64,000 nucleotides of DNA from JTS-RE37 sp041744575 (GTDB lineage: Bacteria > Bacteroidota > Bacteroidia > Flavobacteriales > Flavobacteriaceae). A program made the translations under genes and the position numbers. Shown in pieces: positions 47,023 to 56,616 of the stretch. The notes under the pieces were generated by a model, which did not search any database, was not told where the DNA came from, and saw only the letters and a list, made by a program, of their open reading frames with translations. The stretch is from contig JBGTKP010000037.1 in assembly GCA_041744575.1 (NCBI GenBank), forward strand, positions 1-64,000, given 5' to 3'. Within the stretch, counting starts at the first letter, position 1; every line of letters begins with the position of its first letter.

Positions 47023-49437
47023 CTATTCAGTCTTTAGGACTTCCGCCGGATTGGTATTCGCCGCCTTCATGGTCTGAGACCCGATCATAATGACTGCGAT
47101 CAATAATACCCCCAGCAATCCCACAAATAATTCGGTTACCTGGATGGGGGTGTGATACGGGAAGCGGGTGAGCAGGTAGTTTTCAAAAACCAAATACGTT
47201 ACCGGCAGGGCTATGAGGGCCGATATCGATAACAGTGCGACAAAACCATGGCTTAATAAGTACAGGATTTTGCCGGAACTGGCACCCATCACCTTGCGGA
47301 TACCAATCTCTTTCAATCTGGTTTCTGTGGTGAAGGCCACCATTCCGAACAACCCCATCGAGGCGATAGTAATAGCGAGGAATGAAAGGAAGCCAATGAT
47401 CTTGATCATGGCGGATAGTTCGGTGTAAGCCTCCTCAATTTCTTCCTCATAGAATTTGGCCTGAAAGGGATGAACAGGATCCATCTTTTTCCATACGGAT
47501 TCGATTCTGGCCAGGGTCGCGGGCTTGTCAGTGCTTTTTATTCTGACATTAAGGATTGCCCTGTCTCCCGGCGTCCAGAACATGAAAGCTGAGGGCCCGA
47601 TAAGATTGTCAATTTTTCCATAGTGAAAGTCTTGCATAACGCCTACAATGGTCATCCTGCGACCGCTGGTTTTGAAATTGCTGAAAGAAACTTCCTTCCC
47701 AATGGCTTTCGCAGGGTCGCTATTCCCAATGTTGAACCTTCGTAAGAATTGCTCGTTAACGATCACCTCACTGATGGCTTCATAAGATGTCGGCCTGGCA
47801 ACAAAATTCCCTCCTGCGAGGAGTTTATGTCCGTGCAAGGGCAGGTAGTTTTCGTCGATGTGGTTGGTCAAGACCAGCACAGAGTCGTTCATGTCTTTGT
47901 ACTTCATAAAGCCGCCCCATGCATTCCCAATGCCTGTCACGATCATTGACCGGGATTGCGCCGTTACTTCCGGCATCCCATTCAGTTCGTTGAGAAGCGT
48001 AGCAGGTTCATTTCCCTGCATATTGATGTTCAGGATGTTTTCCGTACTGAATCCCAAATCGAATGCAAGTATATTTTTATACTGCACATAGCCAATGGCA
48101 GTTGATGTAATAAAAATCAGCGTAAGCGTAAATTGGATCACCACAAGGGAGCGTCTGAGCGAAACGTGTTTAAATACCTTCACGACCGACTCGTTCCTGA
48201 TCGCCTGGAGCGCGCTGACTTTCGAAAAGGATAGGGCAGGTACAAAGCCGGCAATAACACCCACGACAAGTGAAAACATGATAAACGCCACGACCATTGC
48301 AGGGGTGAGCTCGAGTTTCACCATATGCTGCATCTCTGGAGCCATGTTGATCAGCTGGGGTCGCAGGAAGAGAAATAAGACGAAGGAAAAAAGCAGGGCT
48401 ATAAGGGAAATCATGATTGCCTCCACCAGGAACTGTTGTCTTATCTGGTTTTTTACGGCACCAATGGCTTTGCGCAGTCCTACTTCCTTAAAGCGGCGCA
48501 TGGCCCGGGCTATGGTTAAAATTGAATAGTTGAAACACGCAGATAATATCACAACAATGGCAAGTCCGCCCAATAACCAAAGGACAAGTGGAGGTATATG
48601 CGGTCCCAGACGGGACATAGAGAAGAGATTTTCTCCGACCACTATTTCACTTAAAGGAAGTAGCTCCAGTTGGATTTTAGTAGTTTCTTCCGCGAGATTT
48701 TCGTTTTGTGAAACAGCGTTCAGCTGAGACTGTATGGAAGTCAGGTCGGCATTGTCCTGTTTCAGAAGGTAGACCAGGTTGGACGACATGTTGGTCCACG
48801 ACTCAAAATCAGGATCATTTTTATTTATCTGTTCAGCTGTGGAGAACGATACCAGGGCTTCGAAGGTGATATGAGAAAAGAAGGGAACGTCTTTCATCAC
48901 CCCGGTCACCTGATAGTTTAGGGTATCGAATCTGATGGCCTTGCCGATCGCAGGTTCCTTGCCGAACAACTTTTTCGCTGTAGTCTCCGTGAGAACGATC
49001 GAATATGGATCTTTCAGCGCGGTATCGGGATTGCCGGCCAGCATCGAAAAGGTAAATATCCTGAAGAATGATGGCTCCGCCCAGAAGCCTTTGATCGGAA
49101 GAATATGGTCGCCTACTTTTGCATCCTGCGAAAAGTCGTTTCGCATAATAGCCACTTCTTCAATGCCGGAGACTTTTTCCCGGATAAGCCTGCCGGCCTT
49201 GATTGAAGTTGATGCGTACTTGCTGTTTTCCTCCCCATTGGAAGTTGTGATGTTGGTGATGCGATAGATCCGCTCCCAGTTCTTGTGGAACCGGTCGTAG
49301 GATTGCAGGTCCAGCATGAAGGCGATCAGGAGCAGTCCGACGGACATACTGATGGCAAGGCCGGTGATATTGATGGACGAGAAGAGCTTGTTGCGTATTA
49401 AATTACGTCCGGATGTTTTGAGATAGCTTCCGATCAT
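47023..49437 (-). CDS. FtsX/MacB-type ABC transporter permease
   Basis: An 804-aa membrane protein with one N-terminal helix, a MacB-like periplasmic domain (about 45-270), three helices (about 285-400), a second periplasmic domain (about 450-660), and three C-terminal helices. MFGMVAFTTETRLKEIGIRKVMGAS and LRKAIGA-type sequences are the FtsX coupling motifs. The family moves lipoproteins or peptides, or acts in mechanotransmission. The ATPase is not adjacent, which is common for this Bacteroidota expansion. Confidence 0.9.
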   Translation of the reverse strand: MIGSYLKTSGRNLIRNKLFSSINITGLAISMSVGLLLIAFMLDLQSYDRFHKNWERIYRITNITTSNGEENSKYASTSIKAGRLIREKVSGIEEVAIMRNDFSQDAKVGDHILPIKGFWAEPSFFRIFTFSMLAGNPDTALKDPYSIVLTETTAKKLFGKEPAIGKAIRFDTLNYQVTGVMKDVPFFSHITFEALVSFSTAEQINKNDPDFESWTNMSSNLVYLLKQDNADLTSIQSQLNAVSQNENLAEETTKIQLELLPLSEIVVGENLFSMSRLGPHIPPLVLWLLGGLAIVVILSACFNYSILTIARAMRRFKEVGLRKAIGAVKNQIRQQFLVEAIMISLIALLFSFVLFLFLRPQLINMAPEMQHMVKLELTPAMVVAFIMFSLVVGVIAGFVPALSFSKVSALQAIRNESVVKVFKHVSLRRSLVVIQFTLTLIFITSTAIGYVQYKNILAFDLGFSTENILNINMQGNEPATLLNELNGMPEVTAQSRSMIVTGIGNAWGGFMKYKDMNDSVLVLTNHIDENYLPLHGHKLLAGGNFVARPTSYEAISEVIVNEQFLRRFNIGNSDPAKAIGKEVSFSNFKTSGRRMTIVGVMQDFHYGKIDNLIGPSAFMFWTPGDRAILNVRIKSTDKPATLARIESVWKKMDPVHPFQAKFYEEEIEEAYTELSAMIKIIGFLSFLAITIASMGLFGMVAFTTETRLKEIGIRKVMGASSGKILYLLSHGFVALLSISALIALPVTYLVFENYLLTRFPYHTPIQVTELFVGLLGVLLIAVIMIGSQTMKAANTNPAEVLKTE

Positions 49438-49808
49438 GATGAGGTTGATAATAAAGTTATAAGGTGCCTTTCAGCTGTTTAAAGCCACTATAGAAACAAT
49501 TGTAAAAAGTTACCCATTTTTAAATTGGTGTTTTGGCGAATTTAAGTCAGTGTGCAAGTGCTGATTTATCACAAACATCTGACTATCTCACCTAATTTTA
49601 TACCAAATATGCAAATTACAGGCTATCAAATTATTAGGGGTAAATTCTTTGGAAAAGTAATTACAAAGTGTAAAATTAATTTACGTAAGATGTCCAATTT
49701 TTGTGCATTTTTTTAAGGATTAAAATGGGCAGTTGTATCAGGTAATTTATAGGCACTTTCAAAAAGGAATTCCAATAAAAATTGGCTGCCACAGCCTCCA
49801 TATGGCAT
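49438..49808. other. AT-rich intergenic region upstream of the permease
   Basis: No open frame of interest, no CRISPR-like direct repeats and no clear hairpin were seen. It runs into the cas1 remnant. Confidence 0.55.
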
Positions 49809-50002
49809 TATCCAAATAATTACCTAAATTATGGATATGCCATTTACGGGCCGTAGTGGACAGGGCAATGTCCGGTAGTGGTCTGTTGAACACAATGGCC
49901 ATTCATCATAAAAATGAGTACGATGCTTTTGCGCTTGCCAATGACATAATGGAAACTTACCGACCTTTAAGAGACGAAGAGTACCATTTTAATTTGGCTT
50001 AA
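49809..50002 (+). pseudogene. cas1: Frameshifted remnant of cas1 (type II-like)
   Basis: One frame reads YPNNYLNYGYAI and the next frame continues LRAVV-DRAMSGSGLLNTMAIHHKNEY-DAFALANDIMETYRP before a stop. NYGYAILRA, GIHHKN and ADDIMEPYRP are hallmark segments of the Cas1 integrase, including the His and Asp metal ligands. One base is missing in ATT-TAC where ATT-TTA is expected. The N-terminal two-thirds and the C-terminal end of the protein are lost, so it is a dead fragment. No cas2, cas9 or CRISPR array is visible near it. Confidence 0.8.
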
Positions 50003-50915
50003 GCTTTGGAGGCTCATTGTTTGTGGCGTTGTCTATCAAAAACAATTTTTTCAACTCCTCCAAAGATGCCTGTCTGCCGTATTGACAAAGTTCAAATACT
50101 TCGGCATATTCTATTGTGTTACCTCTGTCCTGACCATACAGTTCTACAAGTCGCTCACGGTATTTGTCCGCCCTTACAGCATTATTTTTTTTATGGACTC
50201 CAACAATATACTGCTGTCGCTGTTGCTCATTTTCTGGCACATCGGGCAAATACCTCCCTTGCCAGGAATCGGCATCCGCCATTTGTGAGGGCATGGCCCT
50301 GAGGCAGTTCCATTTTTTTTCAGCAACTTCATCAATACCTACTGCTATAGTCGGAACTGTAGGATATGGATATTCGAAACTATCGGAGTAATACATAAAT
50401 ATGGGATTCTGCTGAGTAGAAGGGGTGAGAGGTAAGAAAAAAGGCGCGACCACCACTACTGATGCATCCTGCACTAAAACTCCTGTATATCTGTGATCAG
50501 GATGATAGTCATAAGGTCGGTGAAACAGCACGATATCTGCCTGCCATTCTCTAATAAGTCGAGCCACAGTCTTGCGGTTCTCCAAGGTAGGCATGAGCTC
50601 CCCATCATGAATATCCAAAACCTCCGTTTCTATACCCAATAATTTCGCGCACTCCTGTGCTTCAGCCGATCTCCGAATAGCTAACGGCCCTCCAGCTTCT
50701 TTAAAGTGGCCGACATCACCATTTGTCATGGCGACAAATTTAACCTTATGTCCTTTTGCGGCCCAGCTGGCAGCCACGCCACCTGCTTTCAATTCAGCAT
50801 CATCCGGGTGAGCCCCAAAGGCAATAATACGCAGAGGGGCCGTCATATTTTGTGCTGACAAGTCATTAAATGGTAAAGCGAAAAGAATTGCGCCAAGAAT
50901 AAACAAAGTTTTCAT
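49989..50915 (-). CDS. PIG-L/LmbE-family deacetylase
   Basis: A 308-aa predicted secreted protein (signal MKTLFILGAILFALPFNDLSA). The zinc site is shown by AFGAHPDDAE (residues about 33-41) and by DYHPDHRYTG (about 137-146). The family removes N-acetyl groups from sugar conjugates such as GlcNAc derivatives. Its 3' end overlaps the cas1 remnant by 14 bp on the opposite strand. The substrate is unknown; it is transcribed alone. Confidence 0.9.
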   Translation of the reverse strand: MKTLFILGAILFALPFNDLSAQNMTAPLRIIAFGAHPDDAELKAGGVAASWAAKGHKVKFVAMTNGDVGHFKEAGGPLAIRRSAEAQECAKLLGIETEVLDIHDGELMPTLENRKTVARLIREWQADIVLFHRPYDYHPDHRYTGVLVQDASVVVVAPFFLPLTPSTQQNPIFMYYSDSFEYPYPTVPTIAVGIDEVAEKKWNCLRAMPSQMADADSWQGRYLPDVPENEQQRQQYIVGVHKKNNAVRADKYRERLVELYGQDRGNTIEYAEVFELCQYGRQASLEELKKLFLIDNATNNEPPKLKPN

Positions 50916-51414
50916 TGAGTATAAATTTTGGATTAAAATAATATTTTGATTTACAGGGATTTTAACTAGCTCATAAGGTCGGCCATTGCCTTGAATTGCG
51001 CACGGAACCGGCCCGTCCTCTTGCGGGTTTTCTTGTGGATCGTTTCCTAGGTCTGTTGCATTGAAGATAGTAATTCTTGACTTAACCTATGGTTCAAGTT
51101 TCAGGAGGGTATTACAGATATCAGCCCCTGTTGCAAACTACCTGGATTTTTTTGGATGTAACGCTTCCGAAGAAAACTTCCATGCCTTAGAACTAACCCC
51201 CCGGCTTTTGCACGAGGGGCTTTGATATACAGCTTTCCGGACGCGACTCGAATATTTGCTCAATATATTCATGCTTTAAAGGCTCAATATGGAGACTTAA
51301 ATGGTAACTTACCGCATTGCCCACCCATTTTATATTTCACATATTTTATCGGTTGTTGGCTGGGACTTGGCCCGTGCAATTAAATGTGATAATTTGAAGT
51401 TAAATTGGAAAAGG
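50916..51414. other. Intergenic region with a degenerate tRNA-Asp 3' end
   Basis: It holds a weak hairpin (CCCG...CGGG followed by TTTT, 51012-51031) and the tRNA-Asp-like remnant at 51195-51252. No gene was recognised in the rest. Confidence 0.55.
51195..51252 (-). pseudogene. Degenerate copy of the tRNA-Asp 3' end and its terminator
   Basis: The sequence is collinear with 56481-56536: both start AACCCCC, have a hairpin, and end in the tRNA T-arm region. TCCGGACGCGACTCGAA (51236-51252) matches 56520-56536 at 16 of 17 bases. It could be an old attachment-site scar left by an element that used this tRNA, or a decayed tRNA duplicate. Confidence 0.6.
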
Positions 51415-51726
51415 ATGAAAAGAAATTTCCTGATTACCATCTTTTTATTAGGTACATCTATGAATTCTTTTGCGCTCCGAAATCAAGTTCACGACACAGA
51501 CCAGCACCAGAACATCAAACAGTAATTAGCCAATTTCCACAATTTACATGTCCCGGAAAAAACGTATTTAGTCACAGATGAGGAATACGATCTCCCCGTT
51601 GAAACAATTTGGTTTAAAACGTTTCTCGGTGATTGCCTTACGCATAAGGAAGGTGGAAGAAGTAAGGTGGTATAGAAAGACCTTACAGATTCAAAATATA
51701 GTGTATCGGAGAGACGAATACTTTAA
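51415..51726 (+). pseudogene. Possible decayed secreted-protein gene
   Basis: The frame begins with a good signal peptide (MKRNFLITIFLLGTSMNSFA) and, after 36 codons, meets TAA; the same frame then stays protein-like for 49 codons (LANFHNLHVPEKTYLVTDEEY and onwards) to a TAG, and 16 more codons to a TAA. Two in-frame stops inside continuous coding-like sequence suggest decay. The family was not recognised, and a genuine 36-aa peptide cannot be excluded. Confidence 0.4.
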
Positions 51727-51965
51727 ATTGATAAAATGAGCGCGATGGGTTACATTACATTACCAAATAACCTAAATAATACAATTTTCAGTCTGAGAGC
51801 CAATATCTTAAATGTGCTGAAAGATAGCTGGAATTCATATTTTATAACTTTTTTTGTTGCCATGGCAGGAGGTCAATATCAGTTATGCCTTGATTTACTC
51901 CAGTCCTAAATAAGAAAGAAATCGAATAAATTCGCTAACCCACCTAAGGGTATTTAAAATGGTTT

Positions 51966-53453
51966 ATGTTATTCAATTCTGAGCAATTTTTAATTTTCTT
52001 TCCAATTGTTACCTTTTTATTTTTCCTCTGTCCACAAAGATTTAAATGGCTGTGGTTACTACTTGTAAGTTATTATTTCTATATGAGTTGGAATCCGTCC
52101 TATGCGATATTGATTCTAATCTCAACAATAATCACTTATTACAGCGGGATTTTCATTGGACGAATGAACGAAAGTTCATATCCGACCAAACTGAGAGAAA
52201 GATGGAAAAGGATTTTTGTAGCCATTAGTTTTATTTCTAATCTGTCCATATTATTTTTCTTTAAGTACTTTCATTTTATTGACGATAGCATTAAGGAATT
52301 TACAGCACTGATCGGATTCGAATGGCATAAGAGCGAGTTCAATATATTATTGCCTGTAGGAATCTCGTTTTACACGTTCCAGGCCCTAAGTTATACCATG
52401 GATATTTATAGGGATAAACTCAAACCGGAAAAGCATTTCGGTATTTATGCGCTATTCGTATCCTTCTTTCCCCAACTTGTAGCAGGCCCTATTGAAAGAT
52501 CTAGCAATCTGTTGCCTCAATTCAGGGAAATCAAAAAGTTTGATTATGAAAGAATTAAATCGGGATTGCTGTTGATGCTTTGGGGATTTTTTCAAAAAGT
52601 CGTGATTGCAGATCGCCTGGCAGTTTTGGTGAATACAGTTTATAATAATCCATCGGAGTATGAAGGGGTGCAATTTATCGTCGCTACTATTTTCTTTTCT
52701 TTTCAAATATTATGCGATTTTTCAGGATATTCCGATATAGCTATTGGAGCAGCGAAAGTGCTTGGCTATGACCTTATGAAGAATTTCGACAGGCCTTACT
52801 TCTCCAAATCCCTGCGGGAGTTTTGGAGAAGATGGCACATTTCCTTGTCTACCTGGTTTAGAGATTACTTATACATCCCGTTGGGTGGCAGTAGGGTAGG
52901 CACCCTAAAGATGTATAGAAATCTTGCCATAGTTTTCGTAGTTAGCGGTTTATGGCATGGCGCGAATTGGACTTTTGTGATATGGGGTGCCCTGCACGGA
53001 GCTTATTTGATTTTTGAAGAAATTACTAAACCTGCCGCGGACAAAGTATATCGACTAATGAATATTGAACCATTAGGGTTTTCCTATAGATTGATACATG
53101 GCCTGAAAACTTTTGCACTGGTATGTTTTGCCTGGATATTTTTTAGGGCAAATACGGTGAATGATGCGTTTTATATCATTGATCACCTTTTTGTCCAAAA
53201 TTGGAGTAAATTATTTAATAAACAATTGTTTTCCCTAGGATTGGACGAAATGGATTTTCAAATGGCGATCCTGTCCATTTTAATATTGTTAACTGTTCAT
53301 TGGATACAAAGGAAAAGAAATATACGGGAATGGCTGCAAGGCCAATGGTTACCTGTCAGATGGGTTTTTTATTTGGGTTTGGTACTTTTTGTATTGATCT
53401 TTGGTTATTATGGAGGCAATGAGAAAGCTGAGTTTATATATTTTCAGTTCTAA
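51966..53453 (+). CDS. MBOAT-family O-acyltransferase (AlgI-like)
   Basis: A 495-aa polytopic membrane protein. QLVAGPIERSSNLLPQF and DFSGYSDIAIGAAKVLG are conserved AlgI-type motifs, and the catalytic His lies in SGLWHGANWTFVIWGALHG. These proteins pass acyl groups, usually acetyl, across the membrane onto polysaccharides. It overlaps the following gene, as is usual for an MBOAT/SGNH pair. Base composition is clearly more AT-rich than in the surrounding genes, which suggests acquisition. Confidence 0.92.
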   Translation: MLFNSEQFLIFFPIVTFLFFLCPQRFKWLWLLLVSYYFYMSWNPSYAILILISTIITYYSGIFIGRMNESSYPTKLRERWKRIFVAISFISNLSILFFFKYFHFIDDSIKEFTALIGFEWHKSEFNILLPVGISFYTFQALSYTMDIYRDKLKPEKHFGIYALFVSFFPQLVAGPIERSSNLLPQFREIKKFDYERIKSGLLLMLWGFFQKVVIADRLAVLVNTVYNNPSEYEGVQFIVATIFFSFQILCDFSGYSDIAIGAAKVLGYDLMKNFDRPYFSKSLREFWRRWHISLSTWFRDYLYIPLGGSRVGTLKMYRNLAIVFVVSGLWHGANWTFVIWGALHGAYLIFEEITKPAADKVYRLMNIEPLGFSYRLIHGLKTFALVCFAWIFFRANTVNDAFYIIDHLFVQNWSKLFNKQLFSLGLDEMDFQMAILSILILLTVHWIQRKRNIREWLQGQWLPVRWVFYLGLVLFVLIFGYYGGNEKAEFIYFQF

Positions 53454-54888
53454 AATTTTATCGGTAGGCGGGTTTTGTCTTCTTTTTTTTATTTGTTTAA
53501 ATGGATATCAGCTGCTCTCATACAAGTACGATAATATCCAAAAAAGATGGGATTACTTCTATGAACTTCCCCCTAAAAGCCTTGATATTCTGATTCTTGG
53601 TAATTCTCATGCATATTCTTCTTATAGCCCGGACATTATTGATGCCATTTGTGGCACAAACAGCTTTGTGCTAGCCAGTAATTCACAGTTAATAGAACAG
53701 ACGTATTTTAATTTAATAGAAGCCCTAAAATCTCAGAATCCAAAAATTGTTATCATACAATTGTCTAGTTTGACAGGAAATAGTTGGAAAAATCGTGAAG
53801 GTGATTTTCGTGTATATTCCAATTTGGATGGCATGAATTATTCCTTAAATAAGCTAAATGCCATTTTAGGGCAAAGGGATAGAAAAGACTATGTAAATAG
53901 CATGTTCTCAATTTTTAGAAATCATGACAACTGGAAAAACTCAGAACTCCTGGCCTCCAATTTAAGTAGAGCTGAAGAGGTCGACAAAGAGGACTATAGG
54001 GGTTTTTCGGTCAGGAAAAGTGAAATGGGAAAGAAGGTCGCCGAACAATATGAACTTGAAAATAAAGACGACTTATCCGGTTTTGATATCAGTAAAAGCG
54101 ATGAGAATTATTTGAAAAAATTACACCTACTATCAGAGAATAAGGATTTTAAGATTGTATATGTCATGAGTCCTAAATACAGTGATTTATTGAATAAGAC
54201 CTATCAAAATAAATATGAAACAATTAAAAAAGTTGCTTCCAGGTATGGCGAAGAATATCTTGACTTTAATGTGTTGTCTAATGAGGTTGGACTTAAGAAC
54301 AGAAGTTTTGAAAATGGCTATATACATAATCAGCATACCAGTTATTACGGTGCTGTTCAAATAAGTTCCTTTTTAGCAAGGCATTTAGAAAATAAATATA
54401 TTCAAAGAAAATTCCTGAATCAAACAAGTTACTGGAATACCAGGATGTCTAAAAAGAAGGAACTATACCTATATGGATCAAATACGATTGTTAAGCCTAA
54501 TCCTGTCATTAAACTGGGAACAAATCTTAACCTATCCAAAAACATCGCAGCCCAAAATGTTTTTTTGATTAAGGAAAAAGACTCTGTTTATCGTTTAATT
54601 TTAAAATTTGGCCCACGTGTCGACGTAGATTCCATTTCAGACTATAAGTGTTATGTCCACTTGTTCCCCAAAGATTCTGACAAGAATATTAGTGAGAAGA
54701 GAAAAAAATATGGCTTTGAAAATTTTGACTTTAAGCTACGTACCTTCCCAACGGAGGATGGGGGGTTTTATGTTGATCGCACAATTAAAACACACATTAA
54801 AGCAGTCGAAAAGCTGAATTTAGGTCTCATAAAATCTAAAATTGATAGAAGTAGTCAAATAACCATAACGGACTTTAGCCTGCAATGA
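53419..54888 (+). CDS. SGNH-type partner of the MBOAT acyltransferase
   Basis: A 489-aa protein with one N-terminal membrane helix (about residues 12-30) and an extracytoplasmic domain. LILGNSHAYSSYSPDII contains the GNSH block of DHHW/SGNH-like hydrolases (AlgX or DltD-like), and a late HNQHTSYYGAVQ could supply the catalytic His. It accepts acyl groups from MBOAT and transfers them to a glycan in known pairs. ATG at 53419 follows a GGAGG 4 nt upstream and overlaps the MBOAT gene by 35 bp; ATG at 53410 is an alternative. AT-rich like its neighbour. Confidence 0.8.
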   Translation: MRKLSLYIFSSKILSVGGFCLLFFICLNGYQLLSYKYDNIQKRWDYFYELPPKSLDILILGNSHAYSSYSPDIIDAICGTNSFVLASNSQLIEQTYFNLIEALKSQNPKIVIIQLSSLTGNSWKNREGDFRVYSNLDGMNYSLNKLNAILGQRDRKDYVNSMFSIFRNHDNWKNSELLASNLSRAEEVDKEDYRGFSVRKSEMGKKVAEQYELENKDDLSGFDISKSDENYLKKLHLLSENKDFKIVYVMSPKYSDLLNKTYQNKYETIKKVASRYGEEYLDFNVLSNEVGLKNRSFENGYIHNQHTSYYGAVQISSFLARHLENKYIQRKFLNQTSYWNTRMSKKKELYLYGSNTIVKPNPVIKLGTNLNLSKNIAAQNVFLIKEKDSVYRLILKFGPRVDVDSISDYKCYVHLFPKDSDKNISEKRKKYGFENFDFKLRTFPTEDGGFYVDRTIKTHIKAVEKLNLGLIKSKIDRSSQITITDFSLQ

Positions 54889-55192
54889 CTTCCGTCCAAG
54901 TCATGTACCTGACAAAAGCATTGGACCCGGCAAAAGTTGGCATAGGAAGCTTTGCTGCAATTTCCTTAGTTAATTGAATAGTCTGATTTGCTATCTGGAA
55001 ACTGATATACCACACATTGTAATGCCTTCCCTAATATTTTGTAACTGCAATTTTAACGATTTAGTTTGCCCTCGTTCTCCTCCTGTAGTTTATTTATCGT
55101 TTCTGGCCGTCTCCCATAGAAGCGGAGGGTTTTGTGTAACTCCCATAATTTGGCAATAACCAGTATCTTAGACAATATCCAAAAATTATAAT
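54889..55192. other. Intergenic region between the SGNH gene and the bestrophin gene
   Basis: Nothing was recognised in these 304 bp; no hairpin with a T-tract ends the MBOAT/SGNH transcript. Confidence 0.5.
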
Positions 55193-56209
55193 ATGCATAC
55201 TGGTAGTCACTACAAAATAAAGGAGTTCCTAATCTGGACACGACGCTCAATTTATTGGCTTTTGTTCATCGCAATCGTACCGACGGTTTTATACGGAGTT
55301 TTGGGATTTACATGGTTGGGGATCCCATGGGTGCCGGTCGCACTCGTGGGCACCGCGGCCGCTTTTATCGTCGGGTTTAAGAACACCCAGACCTATAACA
55401 GACTGTGGGAGGCGCGAATGATATGGGGATCTATAGTAAATGATAGCCGCACCTGGGGCGTAATGGCGAAAGATTTTGTTTCCACTCCAAATGCTGAAAC
55501 CATAACGCGGGACGATCTGAAAACGATCCACCAAAGATTGATCTATCGTCACATAGCCTGGTTAACGGCCCTGCGTTTTCAGTTACGGCAACCGAAGGAA
55601 TGGGAAAATATGAACAAGGCCTACGCTAAGGAATATCGCGGACATTACAGCGTACCGGAATGGGAGACAGTGTTGGAGGACGAAATGAAACCATTTCTTT
55701 CGGAAGCCGATTTTGGGTATGTGCTGAAAAAGAAAAATAGGGCAACCCACTTATTGAGCCTACAATCAAGTGATTTGAGCAACTTGCGGAAAGAAGGCCT
55801 CATAGATGCTTTCCCCTATGTGGAAATGGAAGGTCTCATTAAGGAATTTTATACGCACCAGGGCAAGGCCGAGCGCATCAAAAATTTTCCATATCCCCGG
55901 CAATTTGCCAGCATCAATTTATTTTTCATCAATCTGTTGGTCATCCTCTTGCCCTTTGGCATGTTGAACGAATTTGCCAGGCTGGGCGATTACGGTATAT
56001 GGTTGACCATTCCTTTCAGCGTAATCGTTGGCTGGGTCTTTACTTCTTTAGAGCAAGTAGGCGAGAGTACCGAAAACCCTTTCGAAGGGGGGGCAAACGA
56101 TATTCCTATGGCAGCACTTTCCAGGACTATCGAGATTGATCTCAGGGAAATGCTGGAAGAGACCGATTTGCCAAAACCCATAGAACCGGTGAACAAAATT
56201 CTAATGTAG
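55193..56209 (+). CDS. Bestrophin-like (UPF0187) membrane channel
   Basis: A 338-aa protein with four hydrophobic segments. The N-terminal WTRRSIYWLLFIAIVPTVLY, the FKNTQTYNRLWEARMIWGSIV segment (matching the conserved RFWEAR-type motif) and the C-terminal STENPFEGGANDIPMAALSRTIE are typical of bacterial bestrophins, which form pentameric ion channels. Base composition returns to the level of the window here. Confidence 0.9.
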   Translation: MHTGSHYKIKEFLIWTRRSIYWLLFIAIVPTVLYGVLGFTWLGIPWVPVALVGTAAAFIVGFKNTQTYNRLWEARMIWGSIVNDSRTWGVMAKDFVSTPNAETITRDDLKTIHQRLIYRHIAWLTALRFQLRQPKEWENMNKAYAKEYRGHYSVPEWETVLEDEMKPFLSEADFGYVLKKKNRATHLLSLQSSDLSNLRKEGLIDAFPYVEMEGLIKEFYTHQGKAERIKNFPYPRQFASINLFFINLLVILLPFGMLNEFARLGDYGIWLTIPFSVIVGWVFTSLEQVGESTENPFEGGANDIPMAALSRTIEIDLREMLEETDLPKPIEPVNKILM

Positions 56210-56476
56210 GATGGACGCTCCAGGATAAAGGACAGTGTTACTTCGTTTGATGCTTCATTGCAATTGATCATCGAACCAGGTTTGGAAAGGACACCGATGA
56301 CAATGATTGCTGACAAAGAGGAAGGGGGAATGGGAACTTTTTATAGATATTTTAAGGATTAGTAGGATACTATCACCCTTATCTATTTCAAAATAATGGA
56401 AGATCGACTACTTTTTGAAAAACCACCTACGTTTTAGTATTATCTCTTCAGAAGCAGGCTTCCAAGCGCTTCAACT

Positions 56477-56504
56477 AAAAAACCCCCGCAGTTACGTGCG
56501 AGGG
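56477..56504 (-). terminator. Terminator of the tRNA-Asp gene
   Basis: On the minus strand CCCTCGCA pairs with TGCGGGGG (one T-G step) across a 6-nt loop and is followed by T6. It is 13 bp past the tRNA 3' end. Confidence 0.85.
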
Positions 56505-56516
56505 CTTGCTATGTTG

Positions 56517-56590
56517 CGGTCCGGACGGGACTCGAACCCGCGACCCCCTGCGTGACAGGCAGGTATTCTAACCAACTGAACTACCGAACC
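56517..56590 (-). tRNA. tRNA-Asp (anticodon GTC)
   Basis: A 74-nt tRNA with acceptor pairs GGTTCGG/CCGGACC, anticodon arm CCTGC-CTGTCAC-GCAGG (GTC) and T-arm GCGGG-TTCGAGT-CCCGT. The discriminator is G, as expected for Asp. CCA is not encoded. A partial duplicate of it lies just upstream and a degenerate copy of its 3' end 5.3 kb downstream. Confidence 0.95.
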
Positions 56591-56616
56591 AATATGTAAT
56601 GAACTTTTAAGTTATT

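Noticed and set aside
49438..50002. CRISPR array near the cas1 remnant
   Set aside because: No regularly spaced direct repeats were seen on reading this stretch.
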